64,000 bases of DNA from Paramecium sonneborni. Its lineage: Eukaryota > Ciliophora > Oligohymenophorea > Peniculida > Parameciidae. Shown piece by piece: positions 39,884 to 53,129 of this stretch; positions within the stretch are counted from its first letter, which is position 1, and each line of letters begins with the position of its first letter. The notes beneath the pieces are model-generated. The model was given only the letters and a program-made list of their open reading frames with translations. It ran no database searches and was not told the origin of the DNA. The stretch lies in the NCBI GenBank assembly GCA_905182985.1, contig CAJJDN010000007.1, positions 1 to 64,000 of the forward strand, written 5' to 3'. Position numbers and translations under genes: made by a program.

Positions 39884-42023
39884 ATGATGCATAATAGTCA
39901 AATTGAATAAAGTTAGTTTTCTGAAGCAATTCAAAAGCTTGAATTATTTATAAGTTGCAGATAATTAGATGATTTAGACACAGTAACAGTCAGTGATCCT
40001 TATGTTATTATGTATTAAAAAAACAACAATTATTGTAAAAAATCAAATTATTTTATATAGGGACTAAAATTGGATAAACTGAGTTGATTTGGAACAATTT
40101 AAACCCCAATTTTGCAACATCAATTTAATTAGAATATCATTTTGAAGTTTAATAACATTTAAAAATGGAAGTCCATCATTACATTAGTCCAACTTAATCA
40201 AAAGTATTTATATTAAATATATAAGATTATTGGTATTGCAGAAACAACAGTAGCTGAAATAGCTGGTTCAAAAGATTAAATCTTTATGGGAGATTTAGTA
40301 AATATTTCAGGAAAGAAAAGTGGGAAAATTATAGTAAAAGCAGATCAAGTTAAATCATGTAATGATGAACTCATAATTACTTTATCTGGTTAAAGTATAC
40401 CAGAAACAAGATTTTGGTTTTGGCATGGGACATGTCCATTTTTAAGATTTTATAGATTAAGAAAAGATGATAATAATCCAGTTCTGGTTTATGAAACTGA
40501 ATTTGCAAAAGATACAACTTAACCTTTATGGAAGTAAATTAATTGCAAAGCTTAAAAATTATGTAATGGAGATTATTAAATGCCAATCAAAGTTGAATTA
40601 TGGGATTATAGAAGTTCAGGAAAGCATATTTATTTAGGAGAAACAACATTTTGTGTAGAAGAACTGAAAGAACATAGTTTATAGAGTAAAATCTTAAAAA
40701 AGGAATTTAGAAATAAGATGAAAAAGAATGAATCTGCAGGAATTCTTTAATTTAATAAATTTTAATTAAAAACTCGTTTTACATTTTTAGATTATTGTGC
40801 AGGAGGATAATAATTAAATTTGATTGTAGCAATTGATTTTACAGCATCTAATGGTAATCCTAATGATCCAAAATCATTACATTTTATGACATAAAATGGT
40901 GCTCCAAGTCAATATTTATAAGCAATAATTAGTGTAGTAGAAATTTTAATAAATTATGATCATGATAAGAAGGTACCAATTTATGGTTTTGGATGTAAAC
41001 CAAGAATGAATTTGATTAATACAAATCAAACTCTTCATTTATTTCCACTTAATGATAATCCTGATGATCCAGAGTAAGATTTATTATTTATATGTTATTT
41101 AGAGTATATGGTTTAGATGGAATAGTATAATGTTACAGAAGTTCTTTACATCGTTTAGCTTTTGATGGTCCAACATATTTACATCCAATTTTAAAGAATG
41201 CTATGGATATGGCTTAAACATGCAAAAATTAAGGAAGTGAAAATTATTTAATTTTAATGATCTTAACAGATGGATAGACAAATGATATGCAAGCATCTAT
41301 AGATGATATAATAGCATCTTCACATTTACCATTATCAGTCATTATCATTGGTATTGGAGATGCCAATTTTAAGAATATGTCTATCTTGGATAATGATGAT
41401 AAAAGTATGGTTGATAGTAAAGGAAATAAAGCTATTCGAGATCTAGTTTAATTTGTACCTTTTAATGAATTTAAAAATGATCCTGCTTTATTATCTAAAG
41501 AAGTCTTAGCTGAATTACCTGATTAATTAGTTGAGTATATGGAATTAATGAATATACCTCCTAAACCACCACATAGTATATCTATAATCTATATATATTA
41601 GACATTTAAGTTAATTAATATCAAATGCCAGGCAATAATATCTCCCAATAAAATATAGGAATACCACCTAATCAATAATATAATGTCTATCCTTAAAATC
41701 CTTAATTTTAAAATGATTAAGACAGCTAAAAATATCTATCCTAAAATTACTAATAATATCCATAATAACCTAATTAATATCCTCCTCCTTAATAATAGCA
41801 ATTTCCCCCATAATAATTATTTCCACCTCAATAAGAATATCCTCCTTAATAAGTCTATCCACCTTAATAATATCCTCCTTAATAGAATTATTAATATTAA
41901 TAATTGTAATAACCATAAACAGGAATGGCTACCAAAAGTTTAGGTTAAGGATTAGCATAATAAGGATTTTTAAAAGGATTTGTTTAATAAGCTAATTAGC
42001 AGTTCAACTATCCATCATAGTGA
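39884..42023 (+). CDS. Copine 2 (678 aa)
   Basis: Five exons (39884-40034, 40061-40203, 40226-41073, 41103-41575, 41602-42023; introns 26, 22, 29, 26 nt) give 678 residues. C2A has the typical ELFISCRQLDDLDTVTVSDPYV start and WTKIGQTELIWNNLNPNF; C2B contains ELIITLSGQSIPETRFWFW and QPLWKQINCKAQKLCNGDYQ. The vWA/copine domain has LIVAIDFTASNGNPNDP, YDHDKKVPIYGFGCKPR and DLVQFVPFNEF. A Pro/Gln tail of repeated YPPQQ units ends the protein. C2 acidic residues are better preserved than in copine 1, so Ca2+-dependent membrane binding is likely. It lies 111 bp after copine 1 in the same orientation and its third intron sits at the same codon (after DDPE) as intron 3 of copine 1: tandem paralogues that have diverged considerably. 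Confidence 0.95.
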
Positions 42024-42489
42024 TTATTATAAATATATATAATCCAATATGATATTTTTCATTATAATCTATAACTCATCATAATATTATTTATTAAGTA
42101 ATCTTATATTTTATAGATTCTATTAAATAGTTAAAATAAAGAATTGTGCTTGTGTTACTCATAAAATAATATTTGGGGATTTTAACTGAATATTCAAGAT
42201 ATCAATTTCTTTAAGCATAAGAAACCAATTTGGAAAAGTATAATGTCTTATTTAACATTTTAACAAATAACTAATAACTTTAACAAAAAAATATGGTTTT
42301 ATTAAATAGTTCAATAATTATATAAAATATTATTATGGAATAAAATAAATGAATAAATTATAGAATGAATCTTTAAAAATGCAATCATATTTGATCTTAA
42401 AAAGAAAAATTTAATAATTTTTATTATATGTATCTACTCAATACATAAAGGTCGCAGATTATAAAATAAATGCCAGAATTAATATTTAT
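42024..42489. other. Intergenic spacer
   Basis: AT-rich 466-bp spacer between copine 2 and the carrier gene. No coding frame or RNA gene seen. Confidence 0.6.
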
Positions 42490-43482
42490 ATGTCTAATTA
42501 GAATAATAAAGCATCATACATAAAACCATTTCTTTTTGGTGGCATTTCAGGATGTACAGCAGTGGCTGTTATTATGCCTTTGGATACATGGAAGGTCAGA
42601 CTATAAATTTACAGTGAAAGTAAAGGCATAAGTCATGGTTCAACAAAGGTTTCGCCAATAGATGTAGCAAGAGAGATGTATAAGGTAGAAGGTATCAAAG
42701 GGTTCTATTAGGGGTATTAGAAATCCTATATAACATTTTAGATTAGGATCTGCTATGCTTAGACAATTAACTTATGCCACAGCTAGATTAGGAATTTATA
42801 AGGTGATTGCAGATTAAGTAAAGATCAATCAAAAAAGTATATATAATTCAATAAACTAATTAGGAGATCTAAGTTTTTTAGAGAAAGTGGGTGCATCTTC
42901 TTTTTCTGGTTTATGTGGAGCTTTGATTGGCAACCCAACAGATATTTGTCTAGTAAGATTTTAGGCAGATGCAACTTTACCTATTGCAGAACGTAGGAAC
43001 TATAAAAATGCATTTGATGCTCTATATAGAATAACAAAGGAGGAAGGAATACCTACTTTATGGAGAGGAGCTACTCCTACAGTTTTAAGAGCAATAGCAA
43101 TAACAGTAGGCTAATTAACTACATATGATGAGATTAAACAATGGTGTATGAAGATATTTTTAAGAAAAAAAGAGACAATGTCTGATAGAATCATGTATAA
43201 GAAATTTAATAAATTAGGGCTTCAGTTGGGGCTGGTGTGGTTACATCTGTTTTATCATTACCTTTTGATAATATGAAAACTAAACTTTAGAAAATGAAAG
43301 TTTAAGCAAATGGAAAGTATCCATATTCAGGAGTTGGTGATTGTTTGTTAAAGACGATATAAAGAGAGAAATTTACAGGATTATGGGTGGGTTTACCAGT
43401 ATATTTTGCTAGAGTAGCTCCTTAATCAATAATTATATTGTTGGTTTAAGATTTGCTCCATCATGTATTTGAAAAGCATTGA
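42490..43482 (+). CDS. Mitochondrial carrier, 2-oxoglutarate/malate type (313 aa)
   Basis: Three exons (42490-42713, 42742-43194, 43218-43482; introns 28 and 23 nt) give 313 residues, the normal length of SLC25 carriers. All three carrier signatures Px[DE]xx[KR] are present: MPLDTWKVRLQ, NPTDICLVRFQ and LPFDNMKTKLQ. The stretch LRQLTYATARLGIY and ADATLPIAERRNYKNAFDAL with LWRGATPTVLRA closely follows the mitochondrial 2-oxoglutarate/malate carrier (SLC25A11). The protein should sit in the inner mitochondrial membrane and exchange dicarboxylates; exact substrate is inferred from resemblance. Both introns interrupt conserved motifs and splicing restores them. Confidence 0.92.
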
Positions 43483-43573
43483 TTAATTTGTTTGTTTATG
43501 GATCACAATTAAATTTAATATATCTAGTTAACAATTTTAATGATAATTTTATAATAAATACAATAATTCTGTT

Positions 43574-46500
43574 TCATATAAGAATAATATTCATGCTCAA
43601 AATGATGATTATGATATTTGCCCACATTTCATATTTTGGTTCAGTTCTAAAATTGATTTGATATACATAAGTTCTTATTTAATGCTCACTAGGATCATCA
43701 TTGGATGCATAATAATATATTGAATAATTAGTATAATGTATCAACTGATCAAATGTGAAATTGAGTGATGTAGATTTATTAAATCTTTATCTTTCATAAT
43801 ATGTAGCATTTTCTGGTTTCCTTAAAGCATTACCTTATCTCAAATCATAAAAGGTGGGCATTTTTGTTCTATTATTGAAATCAATCATACAATATACAAA
43901 ACCTTCTTGATCTAAAGAGATATTTTATAAAAGGATTGAATTATTAGTAATATTAACAACAACTTCTTATTAGAATATTGGAACAGTTGTTGAGATGGCT
44001 GTTAAATCAGATAACTTAACTAAATTGGGTAATCCTGCAACTTATTCAAATAAATCAGCTATAAATTATGTTTTATTTATTCCTTTAGCTAATAAAGAAG
44101 CTGTAACTGTATCTTGTAGTTCAAAGTCAATTAAACTGACATACATTCTCACATTTTTTTCACTATAAACATTAGTTGTATTGCTTAATAGACGTCTTCT
44201 TTATAATGAACACCAACTATTAATAGAATTACGAATAAGTCTTGCTGGAACTTTAAATTGTTGTGTTAAGAAACAAGTAATACTAATGGAAAATTCTAAG
44301 TCAATTTCACTATCAAAAATAAGATCAATATAAAAGGACTTTCCATTATTAGATTTTGTTGTTTGTAATATTGTTTAAGCAGTACTAAACTTTGTTTCAA
44401 CATTTTTGCATACAGTTGTTATATTATAAGTAGTAGATGGTCTAAGTCCACTTACAACTACTGTATAATTTTTAAACGGAATAAATATATTTTTTAAACC
44501 AAAGAATTAATGATAATAATCATCAATAGATGGTTCTATCCATAGAAATGTTTTTTATTGGATTTCTTCTGGATATAAAATTTCAGATCCATTGATTGAA
44601 ATATAATAATATACAACAGCATATTGATTACAAGTTACTAAAAATTTAACATAGTTAGAACCTCTATCTATACTATAGAGATTTGAGAGTGGTCTTTTTT
44701 TATTAATATCAATAATTCTATAACTGATAGGATTTACTGTAGTATAATATTTTTAGTATGAACCAGAAACTTAAAATGAGATTAATCCTGAATCACCAAC
44801 ACTAATACCACTATCTTCAGATGCAAAAAGAAAGGCACCAACTTTTTGATTGAGTCCAAAAGTAATGGATGATTTACTTTTAAAATAAATCTTATCTGTA
44901 TCAGAGGTAGCTTCAATACGAAGATTAGCTGCAGGTTAACAATCTGTGAGATTGAATAAAATTGGAAGTGCTTAACCTCCTAGAGTTAGTTGATATAGTG
45001 TCATTTCAGTGTTTAAAGTGCAGAAGGTTTATGAAAGGAATACTCTAAGGAAAGGTAATTATGTATGTTTTTCAAAATCATCTGTTTTTGCAAATTCAAT
45101 TAATTATAATCCTTATGGAGCTTTACTTGTACCTGCAATTGTAAATGTTGTATATGCTTATCCCATAGGAGCAATTGTATTAGTAGGGTTAGCAGTAAAA
45201 TAAGGATTATCACTATAAATTTAGAAGGTACGCAAAAATAAACCTGCATCAGATGCTAATCCTATCACTTGATTAAAAATGCCTGTTTTCACCTACAAAG
45301 TTCGAATACTTTACTTAGTATTCATATCTATCCATTTAAGTGTAACTTAATTTGGATTTGAAATAAATGGGAAAATTGGGATATTAAAATTAGGGGCATG
45401 TGATCTACCAAATACATAAGTTGAATTCAGAACTGTAAGTGTCCACATATTTATTCCACAAACAGCATAATCAGGATTACGCACATTAGCTAATATCAAA
45501 TAATAATATTATGAGCCTATGTAATCACTTTATTTTATTGTAATGGTTACTCTATTTCCAAAATTAATACAAGATTTTGCATAATTAGTAATATTATTCT
45601 GATCATAAAGTGAACAAATTGGTAACTTATAATTTATAATCATATCCCAAGCAGGTGGAAATTCTATTTAAATTAAATTAGAAACTTCAATAGCTCCTGG
45701 AGGAAATGTAACCTTAAAAGTAATTGTACTAAAAGATCTTATATATTATTGAGTTGTATCAATCCATAAAGTTAATATATTTATTGGAGGAGTTGTGACC
45801 ATATCTTACCCAATATAATCATAAATAACTCCATATTCTCCTAATACTGTAGTATCTATATTATTAGTGAAAGCTACAAAGATTTCATTTGCTTAATCAT
45901 TAAAAATAGCTGAATTTTAAGCTCCATAAATTCTGATTTACATTTCTTAACCTTTTGGTATTGAAATATCAAAGTTTTCTAATATCACTGTATTTTCTAC
46001 ATCTACAGAACAGGCCACAAATAAACTATTTAAAGAACAATAAGTGAGGTTACTTGAAACAATGAATGGATAAGTAGTTGGGAATACAACAAATATAGAT
46101 GTACCCAATTTAACATCAATTAAAGTAGTTGTAACATTAATAAAAAAGTCAGTTGTTGATCCACATAAATTATTTAATTTTTAAGTTAATTGAATATTTT
46201 TGATAGGCAAAATAGTTTCTTCATATAATGAGTCCAAAGATATAGTGCCTGATGATTATATAATTAGAAATGTTCCTTATAAAATAAGACTAGCAATCAT
46301 AGGTTCTGGATTTAAACTAAATGGTATAACCATCCCATAACATTTTAATGTAAAAATCTATGATCCTATTATATCATCAATTGGATATAATTTTATTCCA
46401 CTTACTGAACTACCTCTATCTAGAGTATAATCTGATTGTCCAAATAGATATGATGGTTATCCTAATTATTATACCTAACAAATTATATTATTTTTATTTC

Positions 46501-49500
46501 TTTAATTATCATCAAAAAATCCACCAATGTTAATCAATACATATTCTTACTTCCATATACTACGAGTAAACTAGAAATCTACACTAATTTATCCTTTTGC
46601 TCTTCTATTATAAAATTAGAATTTGGGATTCCCAAAGAATGCCTCATATTTTACATCTGGATTGTCATCATAATCAATAGCTCCTTAAACTTTAGATAAA
46701 TCTATAGTATTCAAATACTCTGACATAATTCTTATATCAAATGAAGACTTTGAAACAGTTCCTGAATATTAACTATTCAATCCCCAAAAATTAAGTATAA
46801 ATTATCCATTAGTCCATGGACAACTATCGCAATTAGTTATTTTAAATAAAAAGTGTACTTATGCACCAGACGTAGACCTAGAGACTGTACAAGTGTGACT
46901 TAAAATTCCATAAAGAGCAGTTTCTATTAAACATCTAGATCCTTTATTAATAGCATCAAATTTAATTGAAGATGCATCAAGAAATTCTAATCTAATAGTT
47001 GCTTAATTAGGAATTGGGTTTGTAGTATAAAATCTAATTTGAACTCTCTATTATTTTTGTCCTATTTCTAATTTTGGCCAAACTTATAATATTTTGACTA
47101 CACCTTTAAGAGTAATCAAAGTATCAGAATCTACTCTGAAAATACCAAGACCATTTACTTTATCACTCCATGCATAGACAGTTCTGTATGGTAATTTATC
47201 ACCATTATTGAATGGTAGATTTCCTGCTTTAATTGTTAATGTTGTTAATGGAGAATCACTAGCCTTATCTGTTGGACAAAATATAACAAACTTAGTTAAA
47301 TATTCAAATGTAACACATCCAGAGACTTTAGATGAATCCACAGATATTGGTGATTTTATTATTGAATCACTAGTGTAAAATGGTGAAGTAGAAACTAAAG
47401 TAAATCCACCACCATTTTAATTATCATTTGCAACAGTATTTATATTTACAAAACTAACATCATTGTGACCAATAAAGAAAGTCAAATCGGTATTATTTTT
47501 ACCTACAGTTAAAGCAGAACTAACTTATAATTAGTATGGTGCTGGATTCCCAAACTAATCTGATGCAGTAGTGATTCCAGCTCTTGCAAATCCATTACCT
47601 AATGCTGGTACTCCAACTGGAAATGTATATTATTTACTGTTGATATTATCATGACCAGTTAATCTGAAGGATGTTCTTATTTCAATTAATCCATTTATGT
47701 CAACAACAGCTGCTAGAAAAAAACTAACTTTTGGATTAGATGCAAATGTTTTTACAGGTATCAATAATTAAAATGCATCTGCTTGATTAGTTGCTAATGA
47801 TTCAAATTCTATATCTAATCTTTCATAATTTAGATAGGATTATCCATTCCCTAATAAACCTGATGAAAAATATGAACAAGTTGGTTAAGTTTAACCTGTA
47901 TATTTGCAATACACTCTATTATCATTTTCAAAGTCTGATGATATGTATATTGGTTAAAGATTTGTAAAAAATAGTGAAATCTTAGTTTGAGCATTTTCTA
48001 CATCAGTATCTTAAAAGTACCCAGATAATCTAATCAATGTTGGAAAGTAATCACAAGTGTTTCCAGAAGAAGAACTTGAAAAATAGTTAACTATTCCTAA
48101 TCTAATGTATGATGGAGCAGGAGAAGTTATTGTGTAAGCATTTGTTAAAAAAGATTATTTGAAAATAGGATAAGTACTTTCAATCTAATCAAATGATCCA
48201 ATATAAAAATCAAGCAAATGTTCATCAGCATACAATGAAGAATGAAATTTTGCTTGTAAATTACTTATTGCAAATTATAAAAATTTTGTTTACAATTCAT
48301 TTGTATTGTAAACAAACATATTTAAGAGACCTTGAGCATCTGAACTTGCAACTGTAATAGCTAAAAAATTAGCTAAATTAGAGGATTTGTAATCATATTT
48401 GAAAAATTATGAAGCAGTAAGACTTGCACATTCAAGATTAGCTGGATCTGTAGATGACATTTAAATGTTATTATTAGCAATGATAATTATACCAGCACTA
48501 TAAGCTATTTTCTAAGTTCCAAGGACTGGAGTTGTTGCTGGAGTGATAATTTTATCAATTTTAATGGCAAGATTGAATTTTAATCTAATTAATTCGATAT
48601 CTCCATCATCTAAATTAGGTATAATACCAAGTGTGTTTGTAAGTGGATCATTAAGAATTGTGACATCCATTTTCTAACTAGATACTACAGTACCATCATA
48701 TGAAGGATTGAGCCAATCAGGATTATTATTGGTTTATATATATTCAACTGGATTAGATCTATTATAGATAATTAATAATACTCAACAATGACAGATAGAG
48801 TATCTTTAATTCCATTAGTGACAGTGTATATATTCATAGATCCAAACTTTTATTCTAAAGGTAGGTTAAATTAATCATATGGAAAGGTTGCTCTACATCC
48901 AATATAATAAGTGGTAGACAAATATAATTAGCCTACATTGTAACAAACAATTTTGGATTGAGAGAGTCTATTGATATTGGTAAAAACACATTGACTTTAT
49001 TTTCCAGGATAAGAGGGAAGATTGTGACTAATACTCATCAAATAACTTTTAAATTTCATAGGAGTTGAAACTTCAATTTATAATTGAATGTCTTCAGGTA
49101 AATCTGTGGCCATAGCAAATTACCATTTAAATGCATTATAAGGAGTATATTTACCAGCAACATCTCCCCTAAAAACAATAATTGGGAAAGGATAATAATA
49201 AGATGATCTAGATGAATATTCTAAACCCCAACCCAAGTATAATTTATGTGTAGATAAGAAAACTTATTTGACTTAGAATACAGGTTGAGATACAGTTCTT
49301 TCATTAATAGTATTAGCATATTGTTAAAGGGATCTTATTTCTAGAGAAGTAGGAAGAGTTACTCTCAAAGGATTTCTTACAGTAACTTAAAAGTATAGCC
49401 AATCATTGACTAATATGTATTATTTGATTAAGTAAACAATCATGTTCGATGCTAAAGTACATTGATAAGGAATGTCATTTTATAAAGTACAAGATCCTTC

Positions 49501-50199
49501 AAAATTAAAATCAGAATTAAAGATGAGTTATACTCTAGCACCTTCATTCATCTACTTCTTGAATTAAACCCCTACAGTCACATTATATAATTAGTTCATA
49601 GTATTGATTGTCTCACTAATTGAACATCTCATATCAGAACTTGGTTCTAGATCCAAAGCAAAGATTCCACCAACAGGAGTATAATCGATAATCATTGCAA
49701 TGGCAGATATAGATGTAACTGTAGCCAATTAAATTGGTTCTTTTACTCCAGATGACTGGATATTAAGATTCTTGCCACTAATATGTATATTCACATAATA
49801 GTATTCATTTGATGTTAATTCAATACCAAATTTTATATAGTAAGCATTATTCTCTCCATTATTTACAAATACTTATGCACTCTACTCATATTCCTCTCCG
49901 CATTAGTAGTTTCCTTTAGCCTATAATATCTTTTCATCAAAATACTTATTTAAATGTTACAATAACATTATCAGGTACATTGTTTGTGTTTGTATAATGA
50001 AGTGCAAATGGGAATTTCATCCTCAGGTACCCAAAATTTGGTAATGGATTACTTAATTTGAATGGAATTGTAAAACGACTTGCATATCCTGCATTTGTAT
50101 AATCTAATTATACATCCCAGCTAGATATGTGTCTATTTGTTATCTTTTAATAACATACCCACAATTTCCTAAGTGAAGTAGTAATAATATTATTAGCAT
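43574..50199 (-). CDS. Giant secreted or surface protein (2184 aa)
   Basis: Four exons (50199-50159, 50132-49967, 49944-48782, 48758-43574; introns 26, 22, 23 nt) give 2184 residues. A 12-residue hydrophobic signal peptide (MLIILLLLHLGNCG) lies in the tiny first exon and splicing is required to enter the main frame. The body has evenly spread Cys, Asn-glycosylation sites and beta-rich segments of about 100 residues (YTNAGYASRFTIPFKLSNPL, KITNCDSCPWTNGQFILNFW), suggesting many tandem beta-sandwich domains, but I recognise no named family. The C-terminus is a hydrophobic tail (WANIIIIILSMNIILI), consistent with a GPI signal or tail anchor. The coding frame of the 5.2-kb last exon was read to its stop without interruption. 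It starts only 20 bp from the end of the upstream kinesin-like gene. Confidence 0.85.
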
Positions 50200-50219
50200 T
50201 ATAATTATTTAATTAATTA

Positions 50220-53050
50220 TCAAATATCATCATCACTATCACTATCATTCTCAAATAATCTTTAGGATCTGTAAGATTAATTCTATAACTATTATCTATT
50301 TAATGAACTATTTCTCATATCTCCATTTTTCTCTACTATCATTTCTTTCATATTTTAATTCAATTGCTTTATTTAATTACTCAGATCCTTATTTTCCTTT
50401 TTCAATTTTACTATTCGCTTCTCTAAAACTACATCATTTCCTTCCAATTATTCTAATTACTATTTCAAATTCTAATTCTCCATATTCAATGACTTTTTCT
50501 CTTACTATAAACCATTCACCTATGCAGTCAGTCTATTAAATTTCCCTTCCAAATCATCCATTTATTTATCACTTAACTCTACAACTTTCTCAATCATAAA
50601 TTCTTTCTCTTTTGCTTCACATCTCTTCTCTTCTACCTATTCTTACAATCTCTTATTCTCCTTTTGAACTCCCTAAAATTCAACACTCAATCTCTCCAAT
50701 TCTTTTATAGCATTATTCAATTAAATCGATAATTCTTAAATCTAAATTATTATTTAATTATCTTTACTTCATAATCAGCTTACTTCAATTAACTATTCAA
50801 TTACAGATTCTATTATCTAATTTTATCCTATTCATAACTATCCTATCTTCCACCATTTCTTTCAGTACTCTCACTATGAACTCTCCCCAATTAATTTTCT
50901 AATTATTTTGATATCCCATATAATTAATCATTTTCTGTCTATAATTTTATTCTCTCCATTTTCATCTCTCCATTCTCTTACTCCAATTTCTTCATCACTA
51001 CTTTATACTTCTTCAACTTTTCTTTGTACTTCTATAAATACTTTTCTCTCTCACATTTCAACTACATATTCTCTGTATCCAATTTTACTTTTAACTTTGT
51101 AAATCTCTATTCTATCAAATTATTTTCCTTTATTTATTCATCCTGTCTCATTTTCATTCCATTTATACATTCATTCAATTCCTTATTCTTTTACCTCTCC
51201 TCATCAACTCTTTTGCATTACTCCTCTATTACTTTATTTAATTTCTTATTGTTGTCCTCTGCTACTTGCAATTCTTATTCCCTACTCTTCAATTCTACTG
51301 CAAAATAATCTAATTCCTCATATAATTATTTATTTCTCTCTTATTCCTATTGAATTAAACCCATAAATTCATCTTCTCTCTTTTCATAATGTTTTATATT
51401 TGTGAATTCTTAATCCTTCATCATTTCAATTTCATTCTCTAACATTCTCACTTTTTACTTCTACAGTTCGCATTCTTCATTACTATGTCTCAATTACAAA
51501 TTTAACTAACCTATTGAATTTAATTCTCCTCCATTTTCCTTTTATTTTTTCTATACCATTTCATTATTATCACCCTCCATTTATCTTCTATTTTCATTTA
51601 TGTGATGCTCTAATTACTAAATTAGCAAATCTCTATGCTTCAAAGAATCTTCCAACTAATAAACTTTATTTTATAATCTTGCATTTTCATCATAAAAATT
51701 CTTTAATTCTTTTTCGAACCTCAAAACTCTAACATTACAAATTATATATATACTTATAATCATTGATCAATTCTTTCTCTTTAAGTAACTCCTTTAATTC
51801 TTGAAATTATCTACTAAAATTTGCTTCCTATCTACTTGGTTATCTTTCTATCATACTTTAAGCTTTTGATTGATTTATTTGATCCGATCCTGGTTTTATT
51901 ATCCTAGATGTTTTTTCATCAACCACAGATAATTTTGGTGTAACTTATTATGTAACAATAGCGTTATCACGACTTAATTGTGTTCTAGATAAATTATCTA
52001 TTTAAGAGAAAACATTTCTTTAATTTTGTTAGACAGAGTTTTTTGTTGATTATCTTAATTCATCTGCAAATTATAGTGTCATATAAGCAGTGATATGATC
52101 CTGTTAAATTTGAGATACACAAAAAAGAGTTGTAATATTACTAAATTTTGTTTCTCTTAGAGAGGTATATAATTATTAAATAGATTTAGTGTCTAAATCT
52201 TTTTCTTAAAAGTCTTACAATTAAATTAGTAATTATTTTAATTTGGCTTAAAAGTCTTTGGATTCTTAAGTAACTCTTCGAAACTCATTAAAAAGAATCA
52301 AATGAAATTATGATATTTCCTCTTTATCCTGTTGAATCAAAAATTTGATAAATAAATGATTATTCTTTATTTCTTAATGTTCTTTCAAATATTATTTATA
52401 TTGAAATAAGCTTTAATTAAACATTTTCTTAAATTCGCTTCCACTCTTTATCCAACTGTATTTAATAGTCTAACTTCTAGTAGATCCTATCATATCAACA
52501 GTTTCAACATTATTAACTAGAGATATTGAACAAAACAATTTTGCTTTGCCTTTCAATTATTTGGATCCTTCTATTAGATTCAAAGTGTTTTCAACAACTA
52601 ATAATGCTAATCCTTTCTCTGATCCTTTATCTTCCCCTTTCAAAGTATACTTTTTACCACTTTCAGGCCCTCCCATAACAAGCAAAGTTCCTGAATTGCC
52701 TGAAATCAATCCATTAACTTTGCTTGCCAGTACTTAATCGTATATTAATTGTTAATTAGCTTTTTCACCAAAAACTTAATCAAATTAGAATAGATCTGCA
52801 TTCTCTATAATTGATTATCTTTGCTTCATAATATCTGAGTCACTCTTGAGATACTCCTAAATGATCTTTTGAGATATAGCATTTCGTGAACTTACTACAA
52901 GAGTCTAAGGAGCTATGAAAATTATTGATTGTTGATACATTCATTTGATAAGACACCTGCAAAGATGTTAGTTCTTACTTCTTTCCTTGAATTAACGGTA
53001 CTAGTTGAAGTATTATTTGGTTATGGCCTTAAACGACAAACCAATTTCAT
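50220..53050 (-). CDS. Kinesin-like protein with degenerate motor (917 aa)
   Basis: Four exons (53050-52939, 52912-51754, 51728-50768, 50741-50220; introns 26, 25, 26 nt) give 917 residues. The N-terminus MKLVCRLRPQ and the segment LFQFDQVFGEKANQQLIYDQ are kinesin motor hallmarks. At residues ~118-127 the P-loop reads GGPESGKKYT instead of GQTGSGKTYT, so the Mg-coordinating Thr is Lys. Switch I (normally SSRSH) reads EIKNNHLF, and switch II (DLAGSE) reads LILFNEFRRV. From about residue 420 to 880 the protein is coiled coil (QLKCEREKYLQKYKEKLKKY, RLTAQVNGLQQEKKSLNMEN), ending with an acidic DSDSDDD tail. It is likely a dimeric, ATPase-deficient kinesin relative acting as a structural or microtubule-tethering protein. 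A longer start is excluded because it would overlap the channel gene's end. Confidence 0.88.
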
Positions 53051-53129
53051 TGATTGTTAAATGATAAATTTAAATTTGCTTTACCAACTATATTATTATA
53101 TTTACAAATAAATTAAATTAGAATAATAA

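Noticed and set aside
41683..41943. 86-codon plus-strand ORF (MSILKILNFK...)
   Set aside because: It is a frame-shifted reading of the YPPQQ-repeat tail of copine 2, seen only because TAA/TAG were treated as stops.
50303..51732. Series of plus-strand ORFs rich in Ser/Phe/Leu/Tyr
   Set aside because: They are the antisense of the Lys/Glu-rich coiled coil of the kinesin-like gene.
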